A DNA stretch of 60,566 nt from Hydrocarboniphaga sp. GTDB lineage: Bacteria > Pseudomonadota > Gammaproteobacteria > Nevskiales > Nevskiaceae. A program made the translations under genes and the position numbers. Location: positions 1 through 60,566 of the forward strand of contig NZ_JAQGNT010000047.1 of NCBI RefSeq assembly GCF_028291725.1. The letters run 5' to 3'. The notes under the pieces are model-generated. The model made no database searches and was not told the origin of the DNA. It saw only the letters and a program-made list of their open reading frames with translations. This document shows, in pieces, positions 9,337 through 17,582 of the stretch; position 1 is the stretch's first letter, and the number at the start of each line of letters is the position of its first letter.

Positions 9337-10533
9337 TCAGCCGTGATAGCGCGCCTCGAGCTGACTGCGGCGCTGCATGATCTGTTGGCGCCGCCGGGCA
9401 TCGTCGACCCGAGGTGACGCGGACGGCAGCAGCTCGCTCAGCTTCACCAGCCGCGCCACCGGCGTCGGCACGCGCTCGGCCCAGATCCAGCGATACCACA
9501 GATAGCCGCGGCGCTGCCCGGCCGCATCCAGCCAGTTGGCGGTACCCGGATCGCGCTGCGCGATCACCATGCGGAACATGCCGTCGTCGTCGATCTGTGC
9601 CTGGCGATGGTTGATGCTGGTGATGCGGTTGAAGGGATCGGTGAACTCGTTCCAGAAATTGTAGAGCTGGAAACTCCAGTACGGCGCCGGCTCATGCGGC
9701 ATTTCGATCAGCAGCGCTTCGTCGTCGGCGACGTCGAAGAACGCGATGCCGTAGTGCACGTATTCCGAGCCGGGCACTTTCTTCTCGGGCGGCGGCAGTT
9801 GGTTGTACGGCCGCGTCAGCCGCTCCTGCTTCAAACGCTGCAGGTAATAGGCGGCCAGCGTATGCGCCCAGGTCACCGCTTCATCCAGAAAGCCCGCGGC
9901 CTGCTGCGGCGTCAGCGGCTGCGGTGCGAGCCCTTCGTTGCCGAGGCAGACGATGTGGAAGTCCACCGGCCGATGGCGGTCCCAGTCGGTGAGGTACTGG
10001 CGAATGCTGAACTTGCGGTCGCCGGGGTTCAGCCGCATCCAGTTGCCGGTCCAGTCCGCGGGGCGCTCGGCGCTGAGCATCAGTTCGAAGCGTCCGTCCT
10101 CGTCAATGTGCAGTTCACGCGAACTGGTTTCCAGCGAGGTCTTGAAGCCCGGAAAGATCGGGAAGACACCCTCGTTCAAGTTCAGGATGAAGCCGTCGAT
10201 GGAGCCGGCCTTGCCCCAGACGCGATACGCCTTGCGGCCGTCGATGACGGCCATGCTGTAGACGTTGTCGAGATTCGGCGCGCCCCAGGGCGCCAGGTGA
10301 TCGAGACTACGATGAAACGCCGGGAATTCCGGGTCGGAAAAGCAGAAGGCTTCCTGGATCGCGTAGGCGATCAGCCTGGCGAGATAGCGGTGACCTTCTG
10401 CAAGGTCGCGCGGGCTATCGGCGAAGTCGGCGGTGGCGATCGTGGCCGCGCTGCGGCCGAGCTTGGCGGCGAAGTCCTGCCAGGCCGCCGACAGCAGCGC
10501 GGCGGCAGCTTGTGTCTCAGCATTCAGCGGCAT
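9337..10533 (-). CDS. DUF1214-domain protein of the catabolic island
   Basis: This 398-residue soluble protein reads from ATG 10533, which is preceded by GGGAG at ideal spacing (a GTG at 10539 is the alternative). The C-terminal third (EALLIEMPHEPAPYWSFQLYNFW, then GMFRMVIAQRDPGTANWLD) is the DUF1214 domain. Its biochemical role is unknown. Genes of this family recur in clusters for steroid and other polycyclic compound degradation, which agrees with the neighbours. It is the last gene of the long minus-strand run, separated from the SDR gene by repeat G. Confidence 0.82.
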   Translation of the reverse strand: MPLNAETQAAAALLSAAWQDFAAKLGRSAATIATADFADSPRDLAEGHRYLARLIAYAIQEAFCFSDPEFPAFHRSLDHLAPWGAPNLDNVYSMAVIDGRKAYRVWGKAGSIDGFILNLNEGVFPIFPGFKTSLETSSRELHIDEDGRFELMLSAERPADWTGNWMRLNPGDRKFSIRQYLTDWDRHRPVDFHIVCLGNEGLAPQPLTPQQAAGFLDEAVTWAHTLAAYYLQRLKQERLTRPYNQLPPPEKKVPGSEYVHYGIAFFDVADDEALLIEMPHEPAPYWSFQLYNFWNEFTDPFNRITSINHRQAQIDDDGMFRMVIAQRDPGTANWLDAAGQRRGYLWYRWIWAERVPTPVARLVKLSELLPSASPRVDDARRRQQIMQRRSQLEARYHG

Positions 10534-10562
10534 CGTCACTCCCTAAAATCATCGCAGATCAA

Positions 10563-10640
10563 CGTAGGGCGGGAGGAGCGAAGCGCATCCCGCCTTTCGC
10601 GCGCCGGCTTCGCGGAAGGCGGGATGCTCCCGCCCTACGC
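10563..10640. repeat. Palindromic repeat family G
   Basis: Arms CGTAGGGCGGGAGGAGCGAA... and GGCGGGATGCTCCCGCCCTA... pair over about 30 bp. This is the only copy seen in the window. It lies between two co-directional genes and might attenuate read-through. Confidence 0.85.
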
Positions 10641-10646
10641 TGAGAT

Positions 10647-11486
10647 TCAGCTCAGATCGGCAAACGTCAGCTCCGGCGCATCGCGGAAGATGCGCGCCTC
10701 GTTCTCCGCAATCTGCTGCGCACTCACGCCGACGCCGCGTATGCCCTCGCCGGCTTCGAGCTTCAGCTCCATGATCTTCTGGCCGCCGACGAACAGGCAC
10801 TTGCCGGTCTTGTCGCCGGACAGGCTGCTGACCATGTACAGCAGCGCGGGCGCGACATACTCCGGCTTCAGGTCGGCCTGGGTCTGCTCGTCCATGCCAA
10901 CCACGCCGGTGAGGCCGCTGACCGCGGCCGGCGCGATGCTCCACAAGCGGATGCCGGACTTGGCGCCTTCCACGGCGAGCGATTTGGTGAAGGTCCAGAT
11001 ACCGCCTTTCGCAGCGCCGTAGTTGGCCTGGCCGAAGTTGCCGAACAGCGCCGCAGTCGACGTGGTATTGACGATGACGCCGCCCTGCTTGTTGGCGCGC
11101 ATCCAGCTGAAGATCGGCTTGGTCACCGCGTACGCGCCCTTAAGATGTACCTGCAGCACCGCGTCCCACACCGACTCGTCCATGTTGTGGAAAGCCTTGT
11201 CGCGCAGCATGCCGGCGTTGTTGACCAGGATATGCACGGCGCCGTAGGCATCGAGCGCGGCTTTCAGAATCTTGTCGCCGCCTTCGACTCCCCCGACATC
11301 GCAGGCAACCGCGACCGCCTTGCCGCCGGCGCCGAGGATTTCATCGACGGTTTTCTGCGCCGCCTCCATGCTGTAGTCGTTGACGACGATGCTGGCGCCT
11401 TCGCTGGCCAGCAGCAGTGAATAGGCGCGGCCGAGCGCGCCGCCGGCGCCGGTGATGACCGCGACCTTGCCTTCGAGTAATGCCAT
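10647..11486 (-). CDS. Short-chain dehydrogenase, MFE-2/Hsd4A-like
   Basis: This 279-residue NAD(P)-dependent SDR resembles the 3-hydroxyacyl-CoA dehydrogenase domain of peroxisomal multifunctional enzyme 2 and actinobacterial Hsd4A. It has the cofactor motif TGAGGALGRAY, then NNAG, a catalytic Ser in NTTSTAALFGNFG and the Tyr/Lys pair in NYGAAKGG. The characteristic start MALLEGKVAVITGAGG supports the ATG at 11486. It likely oxidises a (3R)-hydroxyacyl-CoA made by the MaoC hydratase encoded upstream in the same operon. The steroid link is inference from context. Confidence 0.85.
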   Translation of the reverse strand: MALLEGKVAVITGAGGALGRAYSLLLASEGASIVVNDYSMEAAQKTVDEILGAGGKAVAVACDVGGVEGGDKILKAALDAYGAVHILVNNAGMLRDKAFHNMDESVWDAVLQVHLKGAYAVTKPIFSWMRANKQGGVIVNTTSTAALFGNFGQANYGAAKGGIWTFTKSLAVEGAKSGIRLWSIAPAAVSGLTGVVGMDEQTQADLKPEYVAPALLYMVSSLSGDKTGKCLFVGGQKIMELKLEAGEGIRGVGVSAQQIAENEARIFRDAPELTFADLS

Positions 11487-11522
11487 GTTGCTTTGCTCCG
11501 TATGTCGTGAATCCTTGGGTTT

Positions 11523-12380
11523 TCAGGCCGGAAGCCGGCGGTGAAGAAAATCCAGCACTGCGGCGTTGAAGGCGTCGTTGTCGTCACCGGCGACCATGTG
11601 GCCGGCACCGGCGACGTCGAGAAATTCGGCCGACGGCAGCAGCGACAGGAAGTCCTGCGCCGCCTCGACGCTGACCACGTCGCTGATCGCGCCGCGCACC
11701 AGCAGCGTCGGCACTTGCACGCGCTGTGCGGCCTCGCGCATGCGCTCGACAATGCGATGCGTCTCCGGCCGCAGATCGCCCGTGACGAACGCCGGGTCCC
11801 AGTGCCAGTGCCAGCGTCCGTCGCCATGCAGCCGCAGATTGCGCTTCAATCCACCGGTGTTTCGCGGCCGCGGCCGATGCGGCAGGTAGGCCGCGACCGC
11901 GTCGGCAGCTTCATCCAGAGTGGCGAAGCCATCGGGATTGCCGGTCATGAAGGCGTGAATGCGGCCGGTGCCTTCGCGCTCGACTTTCGGCACCACGTCG
12001 ACCAGCACCAGGCCGGACGCGATCGGCTGCTTGCTCTCGCCGACCGCGAGCAGGCCGGTCAGTCCGCCGAGCGAAGCACCGACCAGGGCCGGCAGCGGTG
12101 GCAACTGTTTCAGGACTTCACGCAGATCGGCGACGAAGCGGCCGAAGCGGTAGTCACCGTCGGGCGCGCGGTCACTGTCGCCATGTCCGCGCAGGTCGAG
12201 ACTGACAACGTGATAACCCGCCGCGATCAACTCCGTCAGTGCGCGGCCCCAGGATTGGCGCGTCTGCCCGCCGCCGTGCATCAACACGATGCCGGGGCGG
12301 CCGACATCGCCACCCACGTCGGCTGCCAGCATGACGCCATCAGCGCCGTTAAAGCGCGTGGCCTTCAGGTCCGCGCTCAT
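11523..12380 (-). CDS. Alpha/beta-fold hydrolase
   Basis: This 285-residue serine hydrolase has an oxyanion segment LMHGGGQTRQSW, a nucleophile elbow GASLGG, an acidic residue in the region of LLVRGAISDVVS and a catalytic His in GAGHMV. The ATG at 12380 overlaps the stop of the upstream thiolase-like gene by 4 bp (ATGA), showing tight coupling. Possible roles are CoA-thioester, ester or C-C bond hydrolysis in the pathway; the sequence alone does not choose between them. A longer in-frame extension overlaps the upstream gene and is rejected. Confidence 0.87.
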   Translation of the reverse strand: MSADLKATRFNGADGVMLAADVGGDVGRPGIVLMHGGGQTRQSWGRALTELIAAGYHVVSLDLRGHGDSDRAPDGDYRFGRFVADLREVLKQLPPLPALVGASLGGLTGLLAVGESKQPIASGLVLVDVVPKVEREGTGRIHAFMTGNPDGFATLDEAADAVAAYLPHRPRPRNTGGLKRNLRLHGDGRWHWHWDPAFVTGDLRPETHRIVERMREAAQRVQVPTLLVRGAISDVVSVEAAQDFLSLLPSAEFLDVAGAGHMVAGDDNDAFNAAVLDFLHRRLPA

Positions 12381-13561
12381 ACAGTGTGCAAGGACAGCGC
12401 TTGCGCGTTGAAGAAGAAGCCGCCGATGGTCAGCAGCGCCTTGCTCGCGCCGTCGACCTGATGGCTGCCAGCCCGGCCCTGCAGTTGCATCACCGCTTCG
12501 CGGATGTGGCCGGAACCCTGGGTTGCGCCTTCGGACAGACTGCCGCCATGCGAGTTGAATGGAACGCGGCCGCGCAGCAGCACGCGCTGCTGCGCCCAGT
12601 CCCAGTGCTCGCGCATGAAGTCGCCGGCTTCGCCCGGCCTGCACAGGCCGATATTCTCGATCCACGCCAGCGTCAGCATCGAGAAGCCGTCGTAGGGGTA
12701 GTACAGATCGACGTCGTCTATCCAGAAATCGCCGCGCCGTTTCATCTCTTCGACCACGATCTGCTGGCCGTGCTGATGCAGGCCGGGCAGCTGGTCTTCG
12801 TCGTTGTTCGCGACCATGCCGGAAGCCGCCGCGTTGATCAGCACCGGGCGCAGCGCCATGTCGCGCGCGCGCTCGGCGGTGGTCACGATGAACGCATCGG
12901 CACCGTCGATCGCCACGTCCATGTCGTACACGCACAGCGGGTTGCGGATCATGCGGCCTTGCAGGTAGTCATCCATCGTCAGCGGCGTGTTTATCACCGC
13001 GTGCTCGTTGCGCAGCGCGTTGGAACGGCTGTTGATCGCGACCATGCCGAGGTCTTCGCGGCGGCGGCCGTATTCGTACAGATAACGGCTCGCCCACGCG
13101 GTGTAGCCGACCGATCCGCCCATGGTCTCGGGATCGACCGCGCCCATCATGCCGGTGAGTTCGCCGACGCGGCGGCGCATCGCATCGGCCGCCGCGGCGC
13201 GCGACTGCCAGGGCAGACGGTAGGCCGCGTGATAGCAGAGCACGGTGCTGCAGGCGCCGGAATACACCGCGTGCATCGCCTCGTAGATGGTGGTCGCGAA
13301 GGTGCCGGTCAGCGACGGGTTCTGCCACCAGGTGATGCGCGGAATGCCGAGTGCAGACTGCATCCACTTGGCCTCCGGTGACGTGCCCGAGCCGCTGATG
13401 CCGTCGATGTCGGCGGCGCCCAGCCCTGCCGCGCGGATCGCGGCGACGCAGGCGTCGATCGCCATGCCGGCCTGCGTGCGCTCGTTGCTGGTCTTGGAGA
13501 ATGGCGTGGTCGCGGCGCTGGCGAACGCGACCTGGTCCTTGATCGGATAACGGACGCTCAT
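12377..13561 (-). CDS. Thiolase-fold retro-aldolase (Ltp2-like), no nucleophilic Cys
   Basis: This 394-residue thiolase-superfamily protein of the sterol carrier/lipid-transfer type is paired with a DUF35 partner through a 4-bp overlap. At the position of the thiolase nucleophilic cysteine (aligned by the downstream AIRAG-like helix) there is Thr (around residue 85, SLTGTFATTIY) instead of Cys. The C-terminal half keeps YYPYDGFSMLTL and NSHGGSLSEG. In characterised pairs (Ltp2 with ChsH2) such proteins cleave a tertiary beta-hydroxyacyl-CoA by retro-aldol reaction. That activity is the best guess here; the substrate is unproven. Confidence 0.8.
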   Translation of the reverse strand: MSVRYPIKDQVAFASAATTPFSKTSNERTQAGMAIDACVAAIRAAGLGAADIDGISGSGTSPEAKWMQSALGIPRITWWQNPSLTGTFATTIYEAMHAVYSGACSTVLCYHAAYRLPWQSRAAAADAMRRRVGELTGMMGAVDPETMGGSVGYTAWASRYLYEYGRRREDLGMVAINSRSNALRNEHAVINTPLTMDDYLQGRMIRNPLCVYDMDVAIDGADAFIVTTAERARDMALRPVLINAAASGMVANNDEDQLPGLHQHGQQIVVEEMKRRGDFWIDDVDLYYPYDGFSMLTLAWIENIGLCRPGEAGDFMREHWDWAQQRVLLRGRVPFNSHGGSLSEGATQGSGHIREAVMQLQGRAGSHQVDGASKALLTIGGFFFNAQALSLHTV

Positions 13562-14004
13562 TGGCTTGCTCCGCTGAGCTTGAACGCCGGCACCGGGTTT
13601 GCCCCGCGATCGATCCAGCTCAACTCCACCGGCAGGCCGATTTTCAGCGCCGCGTTGTCGCTGCCGACGATCGTGCTGGTAAAGCGCAGGCCGGACTGTT
13701 CTTCGAGTTCTATCGTCGCCACCGGATGCGGCGTGTCGTAACGGACGCCCGGCGCCGACGGGCCCTGATGCAACAGGATCAGCAGATGGATATGCCCGCG
13801 GCCGCTGACCGCGGTCGGGCGGATATCGCGCGACCAGCACTTGGGGCAGATCGGCCGTGGCGGGTGGAACCAGTGTCCGCAATCGCCGCAGCGGTCGATC
13901 AGCAACTGCCGATTCAGCAGGCCGCGATAGAAGGCCTTGTTGTCGTGGTCGATGCGCGTGCCGGGAAAACGTTCCAGCAGCTGTTCGTCGGTGAGCGTGT
14001 TCAT
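13558..14004 (-). CDS. DUF35 OB-fold/zinc-ribbon partner protein
   Basis: This 148-residue protein has a rubredoxin-like zinc ribbon (CGDCGHWFHPPRPICPKC, about residues 40-57) followed by a DUF35 OB-fold. Such proteins form complexes with thiolase-fold enzymes; in steroid side-chain degradation they carry or scaffold the acyl-CoA substrate for the aldolase. It starts at ATG 14004 and overlaps the aldolase-like gene by 4 bp, so equimolar synthesis is expected. All four zinc ligands are visible. Co-transcription with the MaoC gene is likely despite a 220-bp repeat-filled gap. Confidence 0.85.
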   Translation of the reverse strand: MNTLTDEQLLERFPGTRIDHDNKAFYRGLLNRQLLIDRCGDCGHWFHPPRPICPKCWSRDIRPTAVSGRGHIHLLILLHQGPSAPGVRYDTPHPVATIELEEQSGLRFTSTIVGSDNAALKIGLPVELSWIDRGANPVPAFKLSGASQ

Positions 14005-14036
14005 GGGACGCTCCCGGCAGCAGAATCCCCTACCCA

Positions 14037-14216
14037 GGAACCTCTCCCTCCCCCGCTTGCGGGGGACGGCCGGGGTGGGGGCGGAAGGCGCGGCGCTGTC
14101 GTCGCGCCCCCATCCCAACCTTCCCCCGCACGCGGGGGAAGGAGCCGGCCGGTTCCGGGCATCAAGCCGGCTGCTATGAAACTGCTGCGGTCTCTCCCGC
14201 TTGCGGGAGAGGGAAT
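14037..14216. repeat. Composite palindromic repeat family C, copy 2
   Basis: Several nested inverted repeats built from CCCCCGCTTGCGGGGG and CTCTCCCGCTTGCGGGAGAG units are interspersed with CCCCCATCCCAACCTTCCCC. The same composite recurs in inverted order at 60246-60482. It fills the gap between two pathway genes. Confidence 0.8.
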
Positions 14217-14227
14217 GTCATAGGCCG

Positions 14228-15106
14228 TCATACTTCGTACTCCACATATCCATTATTCAAAACCATCAAACCCCGCTCGACCACCTTGCAACGGAACGCC
14301 GCGACGCCAGGCCTCTCATTCCAGACCTCGGTGCGAATCGTCTCGCCCGGGAAGACCGGGTTGGCGAAGCGGCAGTTCATCTTGCGCAGCCGCGACGGAT
14401 CGTTGCCGCACAGCAGTTTCAGCAGCGCGCGACCGGCGACGCCGTAGGTGCCGAGGCCGTGAAAGATCGGCCGCGGAAATCCGGCCGCGGTGGCGACCGC
14501 CGGATCGATATGCAACGGGTTGTAGTCGCCGGACAGACGATAGATCGCCGCCAGTTCCGGCCGTGTCGGCAGGTCCAGCATCGCGTCGGCATCGCGAGCC
14601 GGAATGACGTGCGGCTTCGGCGCAGCTTCGGACTTGCCGCCGAAACCGCCGTTGCCGCGCAGGAATACCGCCGCGATCAGCGTCGCCAGGGGTTCAGCGG
14701 TTTCGGCATCGACGATTTCGCGCCGCGCATACAGCACCGAACCCTTGTCGGCGCCCTTGTCGTAGATTTCGTCGATGCTGTGATGCGCGATCACGCTGCC
14801 GCTGACCGGCAAGGGCCGGTGCAGCGTCAGGTATTGCTCGCCGTGCAGGATCTTCTTCCAGTCGATGCCGGTCTCCGGGTCCATCATCCAGAACGGACCG
14901 ACACCGAGATTGACCGCCATCATCGGCAGCGCGCGCAGCTCGCCGCCGCGCACGCCCTCGTAGACGTAGTGCAGATCGTCGGCCGCCGGCGGATTGCTGC
15001 ATGCCGCGCCGAGACCGAGCGCGTACAGAATCGTGTCGCGCTCGCTGTAGGTCTGCGTCAGCGACGGCTGCGGCCAGTGCTTGATCTTGTCGTAATCGAG
15101 TGCCAT
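14228..15106 (-). CDS. MaoC-family enoyl-CoA hydratase 2 (Hsd4B-like)
   Basis: This 292-residue double-hotdog hydratase matches the hydratase-2 domain of MFE-2 and actinobacterial Hsd4B. The hydratase-2 motif YRLSGDYNPLHIDPAVA...GFPRPIFHGL carries the catalytic Asp and His, and an N-terminal partner hotdog (YALGLGAACSNPP) is present. It forms (3R)-hydroxyacyl-CoA, the substrate type of the SDR at 10647. The ATG at 15106 starts MALDYDKIKHWP; a longer frame runs into the upstream gene. The gap to the upstream thiolase gene is 10 bp. Confidence 0.88.
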   Translation of the reverse strand: MALDYDKIKHWPQPSLTQTYSERDTILYALGLGAACSNPPAADDLHYVYEGVRGGELRALPMMAVNLGVGPFWMMDPETGIDWKKILHGEQYLTLHRPLPVSGSVIAHHSIDEIYDKGADKGSVLYARREIVDAETAEPLATLIAAVFLRGNGGFGGKSEAAPKPHVIPARDADAMLDLPTRPELAAIYRLSGDYNPLHIDPAVATAAGFPRPIFHGLGTYGVAGRALLKLLCGNDPSRLRKMNCRFANPVFPGETIRTEVWNERPGVAAFRCKVVERGLMVLNNGYVEYEV

Positions 15107-15116
15107 CGGGCGTTTC

Positions 15117-16301
15117 TCAGGCGATCTCGAACAGCGCGGCTGCGCCCATGCCGCCGCCGATGCACATACCGGCGACCACGTACTTGACACCGCGACGCCT
15201 GCCTTCGATCAGCGCATGCCCGACCACGCGCGCGCCGGTCATGCCGTAAGGATGGCCGATCGAAATACCGCCGCCGTCGACGTTGTAGATCGCCGGATCG
15301 ATGCCCAGATGATCACGCACGTACAGCACCTGCACCGCGAAGGCCTCATTGATTTCCCAGAGCCCGATATCGCCAATTTTCAGACCGTGCTGCTTCAACA
15401 GCTTGGGGATTGCGTAGATCGGGGCTATGCCCATTTCCTCAGGCGCACAGCCGGCGACACTCATGCCGCGATAGATGCCCAGCGGCTGCAGGCCGCGGCG
15501 CGATGCAAGCGCGGAATCCATGATCACGCAGGCCGATGCGCCATCGGACAGCTGCGAGGCATTGCCCGCGGTGATGACGCCGCCCTCGACCACCGGCTTC
15601 AGGCCAGCCAGGCTTTCCAGCGTGGTGTCGGCGCGGTTGCCTTCGTCCCTGGCCAGCGTGACTTCCTTGTACGAAGTCTGCCTGGTGGCCTTGTCGACCA
15701 CCGCCATCGTCGCGGTGATCGGCACGATCTCGGCGTCGAAGCGGCCGGCGGCCTGCCCCGCAGCAGTGCGCTGCTGTGACAGCAGCGCGTACTGGTCCTG
15801 CACCTCGCGCGAGATGCCGTATTTTTTTGCGACGAATTCGGCCGTGTGCAGCATCGGCATATAGGCATGTTCCGCAAAGCGCATCACCTGCTCGTCTTTC
15901 TCGCGCGCGACCCATTCGTTGTACGAAGCGTTCAGCGCCGAGATGTTCTCCTGGCCGCCGGCGACGACGATGTCCATGCCGTCGAACAGCACTTGCTTGG
16001 CCGCGGTGGCGATCGCCATCAGGCCCGACGCGCACTGGCGGTCGATGGTCTGGCCGGAAGCGCCGACGCCGAGACCGGCGGCGAGCGCGGCATTGCGCGC
16101 CAGGTTCTGGCCGGCGGTGCCGGCGGTCAGGCAGGAGCCGATGACGACGTCCTCGACCTCAGTGCCTTCGATGCCGGCGCGCTGCACTGCATGCGCTATG
16201 GCATGCGCGGCCAGTGTTGGCGACTTGATGTTGTTCAGAGCACCGCGAAACGCCTTGCCGATCGGCGAGCGTGCGGTGGAGACGATGACGGCATCACGCA
16301 T
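15117..16301 (-). CDS. Acetyl-CoA acyltransferase (3-ketoacyl-CoA thiolase)
   Basis: This 394-residue degradative thiolase has a complete active site: nucleophile Cys90 in DRQCASGL, His in SIGHPYGMTGAR and a second Cys near 380 in MCIGGGMG. It closely resembles FadA5/FadA6-type thiolases acting on bulky acyl-CoAs, releasing acetyl-CoA. It is tightly spaced with the MaoC gene downstream. A second paralogue is encoded at 22614; the two share the ending [13 protein letters not shown]. Confidence 0.92.
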   Translation of the reverse strand: MRDAVIVSTARSPIGKAFRGALNNIKSPTLAAHAIAHAVQRAGIEGTEVEDVVIGSCLTAGTAGQNLARNAALAAGLGVGASGQTIDRQCASGLMAIATAAKQVLFDGMDIVVAGGQENISALNASYNEWVAREKDEQVMRFAEHAYMPMLHTAEFVAKKYGISREVQDQYALLSQQRTAAGQAAGRFDAEIVPITATMAVVDKATRQTSYKEVTLARDEGNRADTTLESLAGLKPVVEGGVITAGNASQLSDGASACVIMDSALASRRGLQPLGIYRGMSVAGCAPEEMGIAPIYAIPKLLKQHGLKIGDIGLWEINEAFAVQVLYVRDHLGIDPAIYNVDGGGISIGHPYGMTGARVVGHALIEGRRRGVKYVVAGMCIGGGMGAAALFEIA

Positions 16302-16325
16302 GATTCAAGTCCTTTGAAGATTTTA

Positions 16326-16446
16326 TCCCCTCTCCCGCGTGCGGGAGAGGGTCTCGCGTAGCGACGGGTGAGGGGCTGTTGAGACTGCGAGGGCGCAAAC
16401 CCTCACCCGGCCCTTGCGGGCCACCCTCTCCCACATGTGGGAGAGG
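16326..16446. repeat. Palindromic repeat family C, copy 3
   Basis: CCCTCTCCCGCGTGCGGGAG and CCCTCTCCCACATGTGGGAG units flank a TGAGGGGCTGTTGAG/CAAACCCTCACCCGG stem, giving a long imperfect palindrome between an acyl-CoA dehydrogenase gene and the thiolase gene of the same operon. Confidence 0.82.
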
Positions 16447-16468
16447 GGAAAAGAAATCGCGATCGGTT

Positions 16469-17581
16469 TCACGCCGCGAACTGCCGTTCCAACTCTTCAA
16501 CCAGCCGATCACGCCAAACCGGCGTGCTGTCGAGCAGGCTGCCGAGCGCGCGTGCACGGCGATAGAACAGATGTGGATCGGCCTCCCAGGTGGCGCCGAT
16601 GCCGCCATGCACCTGGATGGTTTCCTTGGCCGCGAACTCAAAGGCCTCGGTCGCCGCAAGCCGCGCGGCGGCGGCTGCCAGCGCCAGCTCCGGCGCATCG
16701 GCCTCCAGCGCCCAGGCTGCGTAGAACGCATTGGAACGCGCAATTTCGATCTTGGTGTACATGTCGGCGAGCTTGTGCTTGATCGCCTGGAACGAGCCGA
16801 TCTGGCGGCCGAAAGCCTTGCGGATCTTCGCGTACTCGCAGGCGCTCTCCAGCGCTGCGGTCGCACCGCCGATCTGCTCGAACGCGATCAGCACCGAGGC
16901 ACGATCCAGCAGCTTCGGCACGATGCGCTCGCCGTCAGCGCTGAGCAGCCGCGCCGGCGCATCGCGGAACACGATGCGCGCCTGCGGCTGTGCGGCGTCG
17001 ATGGTCTGCAGCGGCTGGGTCTCGACACCAGGCCCGCGCAGATCGACGTGGTAGAGGCCGACACCGCCGTTTTCGTTGTGCGCGACCACCACCGCGAAAT
17101 CGGCGATCTGTCCGTGCGGAACCGGCAGCTTGATGCCGCTGAGCTGGCCGCCAACAACGCGCGTCTTCAACCGCGACAACGCATGCTGCGGCAGCATCGC
17201 CTCGCTGAGCGCGAGCGTGCCGATCAGCTGGCCGGACGCCAGCGCCGGCAGCAGTTCCTGCTGCATCGTCGTGTCACCGCTGAGCACGAGCGCCTCGGCC
17301 GCCAGGTACAGCGACGACGACACCGGCAGCGGCGCCAGCGCGCGGCCGAGTTCTTCGGCGATCACGCAGAGGCTGACGTGGCCCAGACCGAGGCCGCCGA
17401 AATCTTCGGCTATCGCGGTGCCGAGCCAGCCGTTCTCGGCGACCGTGGCCCACAGCTCCTTGTCGTAGGGCGCCTTGTCCTCAAGCAGCTTGCGCACGCG
17501 ATGACGGTCGCAGCGCGCGCTCAGCAGCTTGCGCGCCTCGTCGCGGATCGTTTTCTGTTCGTCGCTGAAGTCGAAGTCCAC
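16469..17581 (-). CDS. Acyl-CoA dehydrogenase, smaller subunit of pair 1
   Basis: This 370-residue member of the flavin-dependent acyl-CoA dehydrogenase superfamily is separated by 1 bp from a second dehydrogenase gene, the arrangement of heteromeric (alpha2beta2) steroid-type enzymes such as ChsE1-ChsE2. The N-terminal helical domain (MDFDFSDEQKTIRDEARKLL), middle beta domain and C-terminal domain (YAKIRKAFGRQIGSFQAIKHKLADM, then VHGGIGATWEADPHLFYRRA) are all present. Which subunit carries the catalytic base cannot be told by eye. Confidence 0.88.
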   Translation of the reverse strand: MDFDFSDEQKTIRDEARKLLSARCDRHRVRKLLEDKAPYDKELWATVAENGWLGTAIAEDFGGLGLGHVSLCVIAEELGRALAPLPVSSSLYLAAEALVLSGDTTMQQELLPALASGQLIGTLALSEAMLPQHALSRLKTRVVGGQLSGIKLPVPHGQIADFAVVVAHNENGGVGLYHVDLRGPGVETQPLQTIDAAQPQARIVFRDAPARLLSADGERIVPKLLDRASVLIAFEQIGGATAALESACEYAKIRKAFGRQIGSFQAIKHKLADMYTKIEIARSNAFYAAWALEADAPELALAAAAARLAATEAFEFAAKETIQVHGGIGATWEADPHLFYRRARALGSLLDSTPVWRDRLVEELERQFAA

Positions 17582-17582
17582 G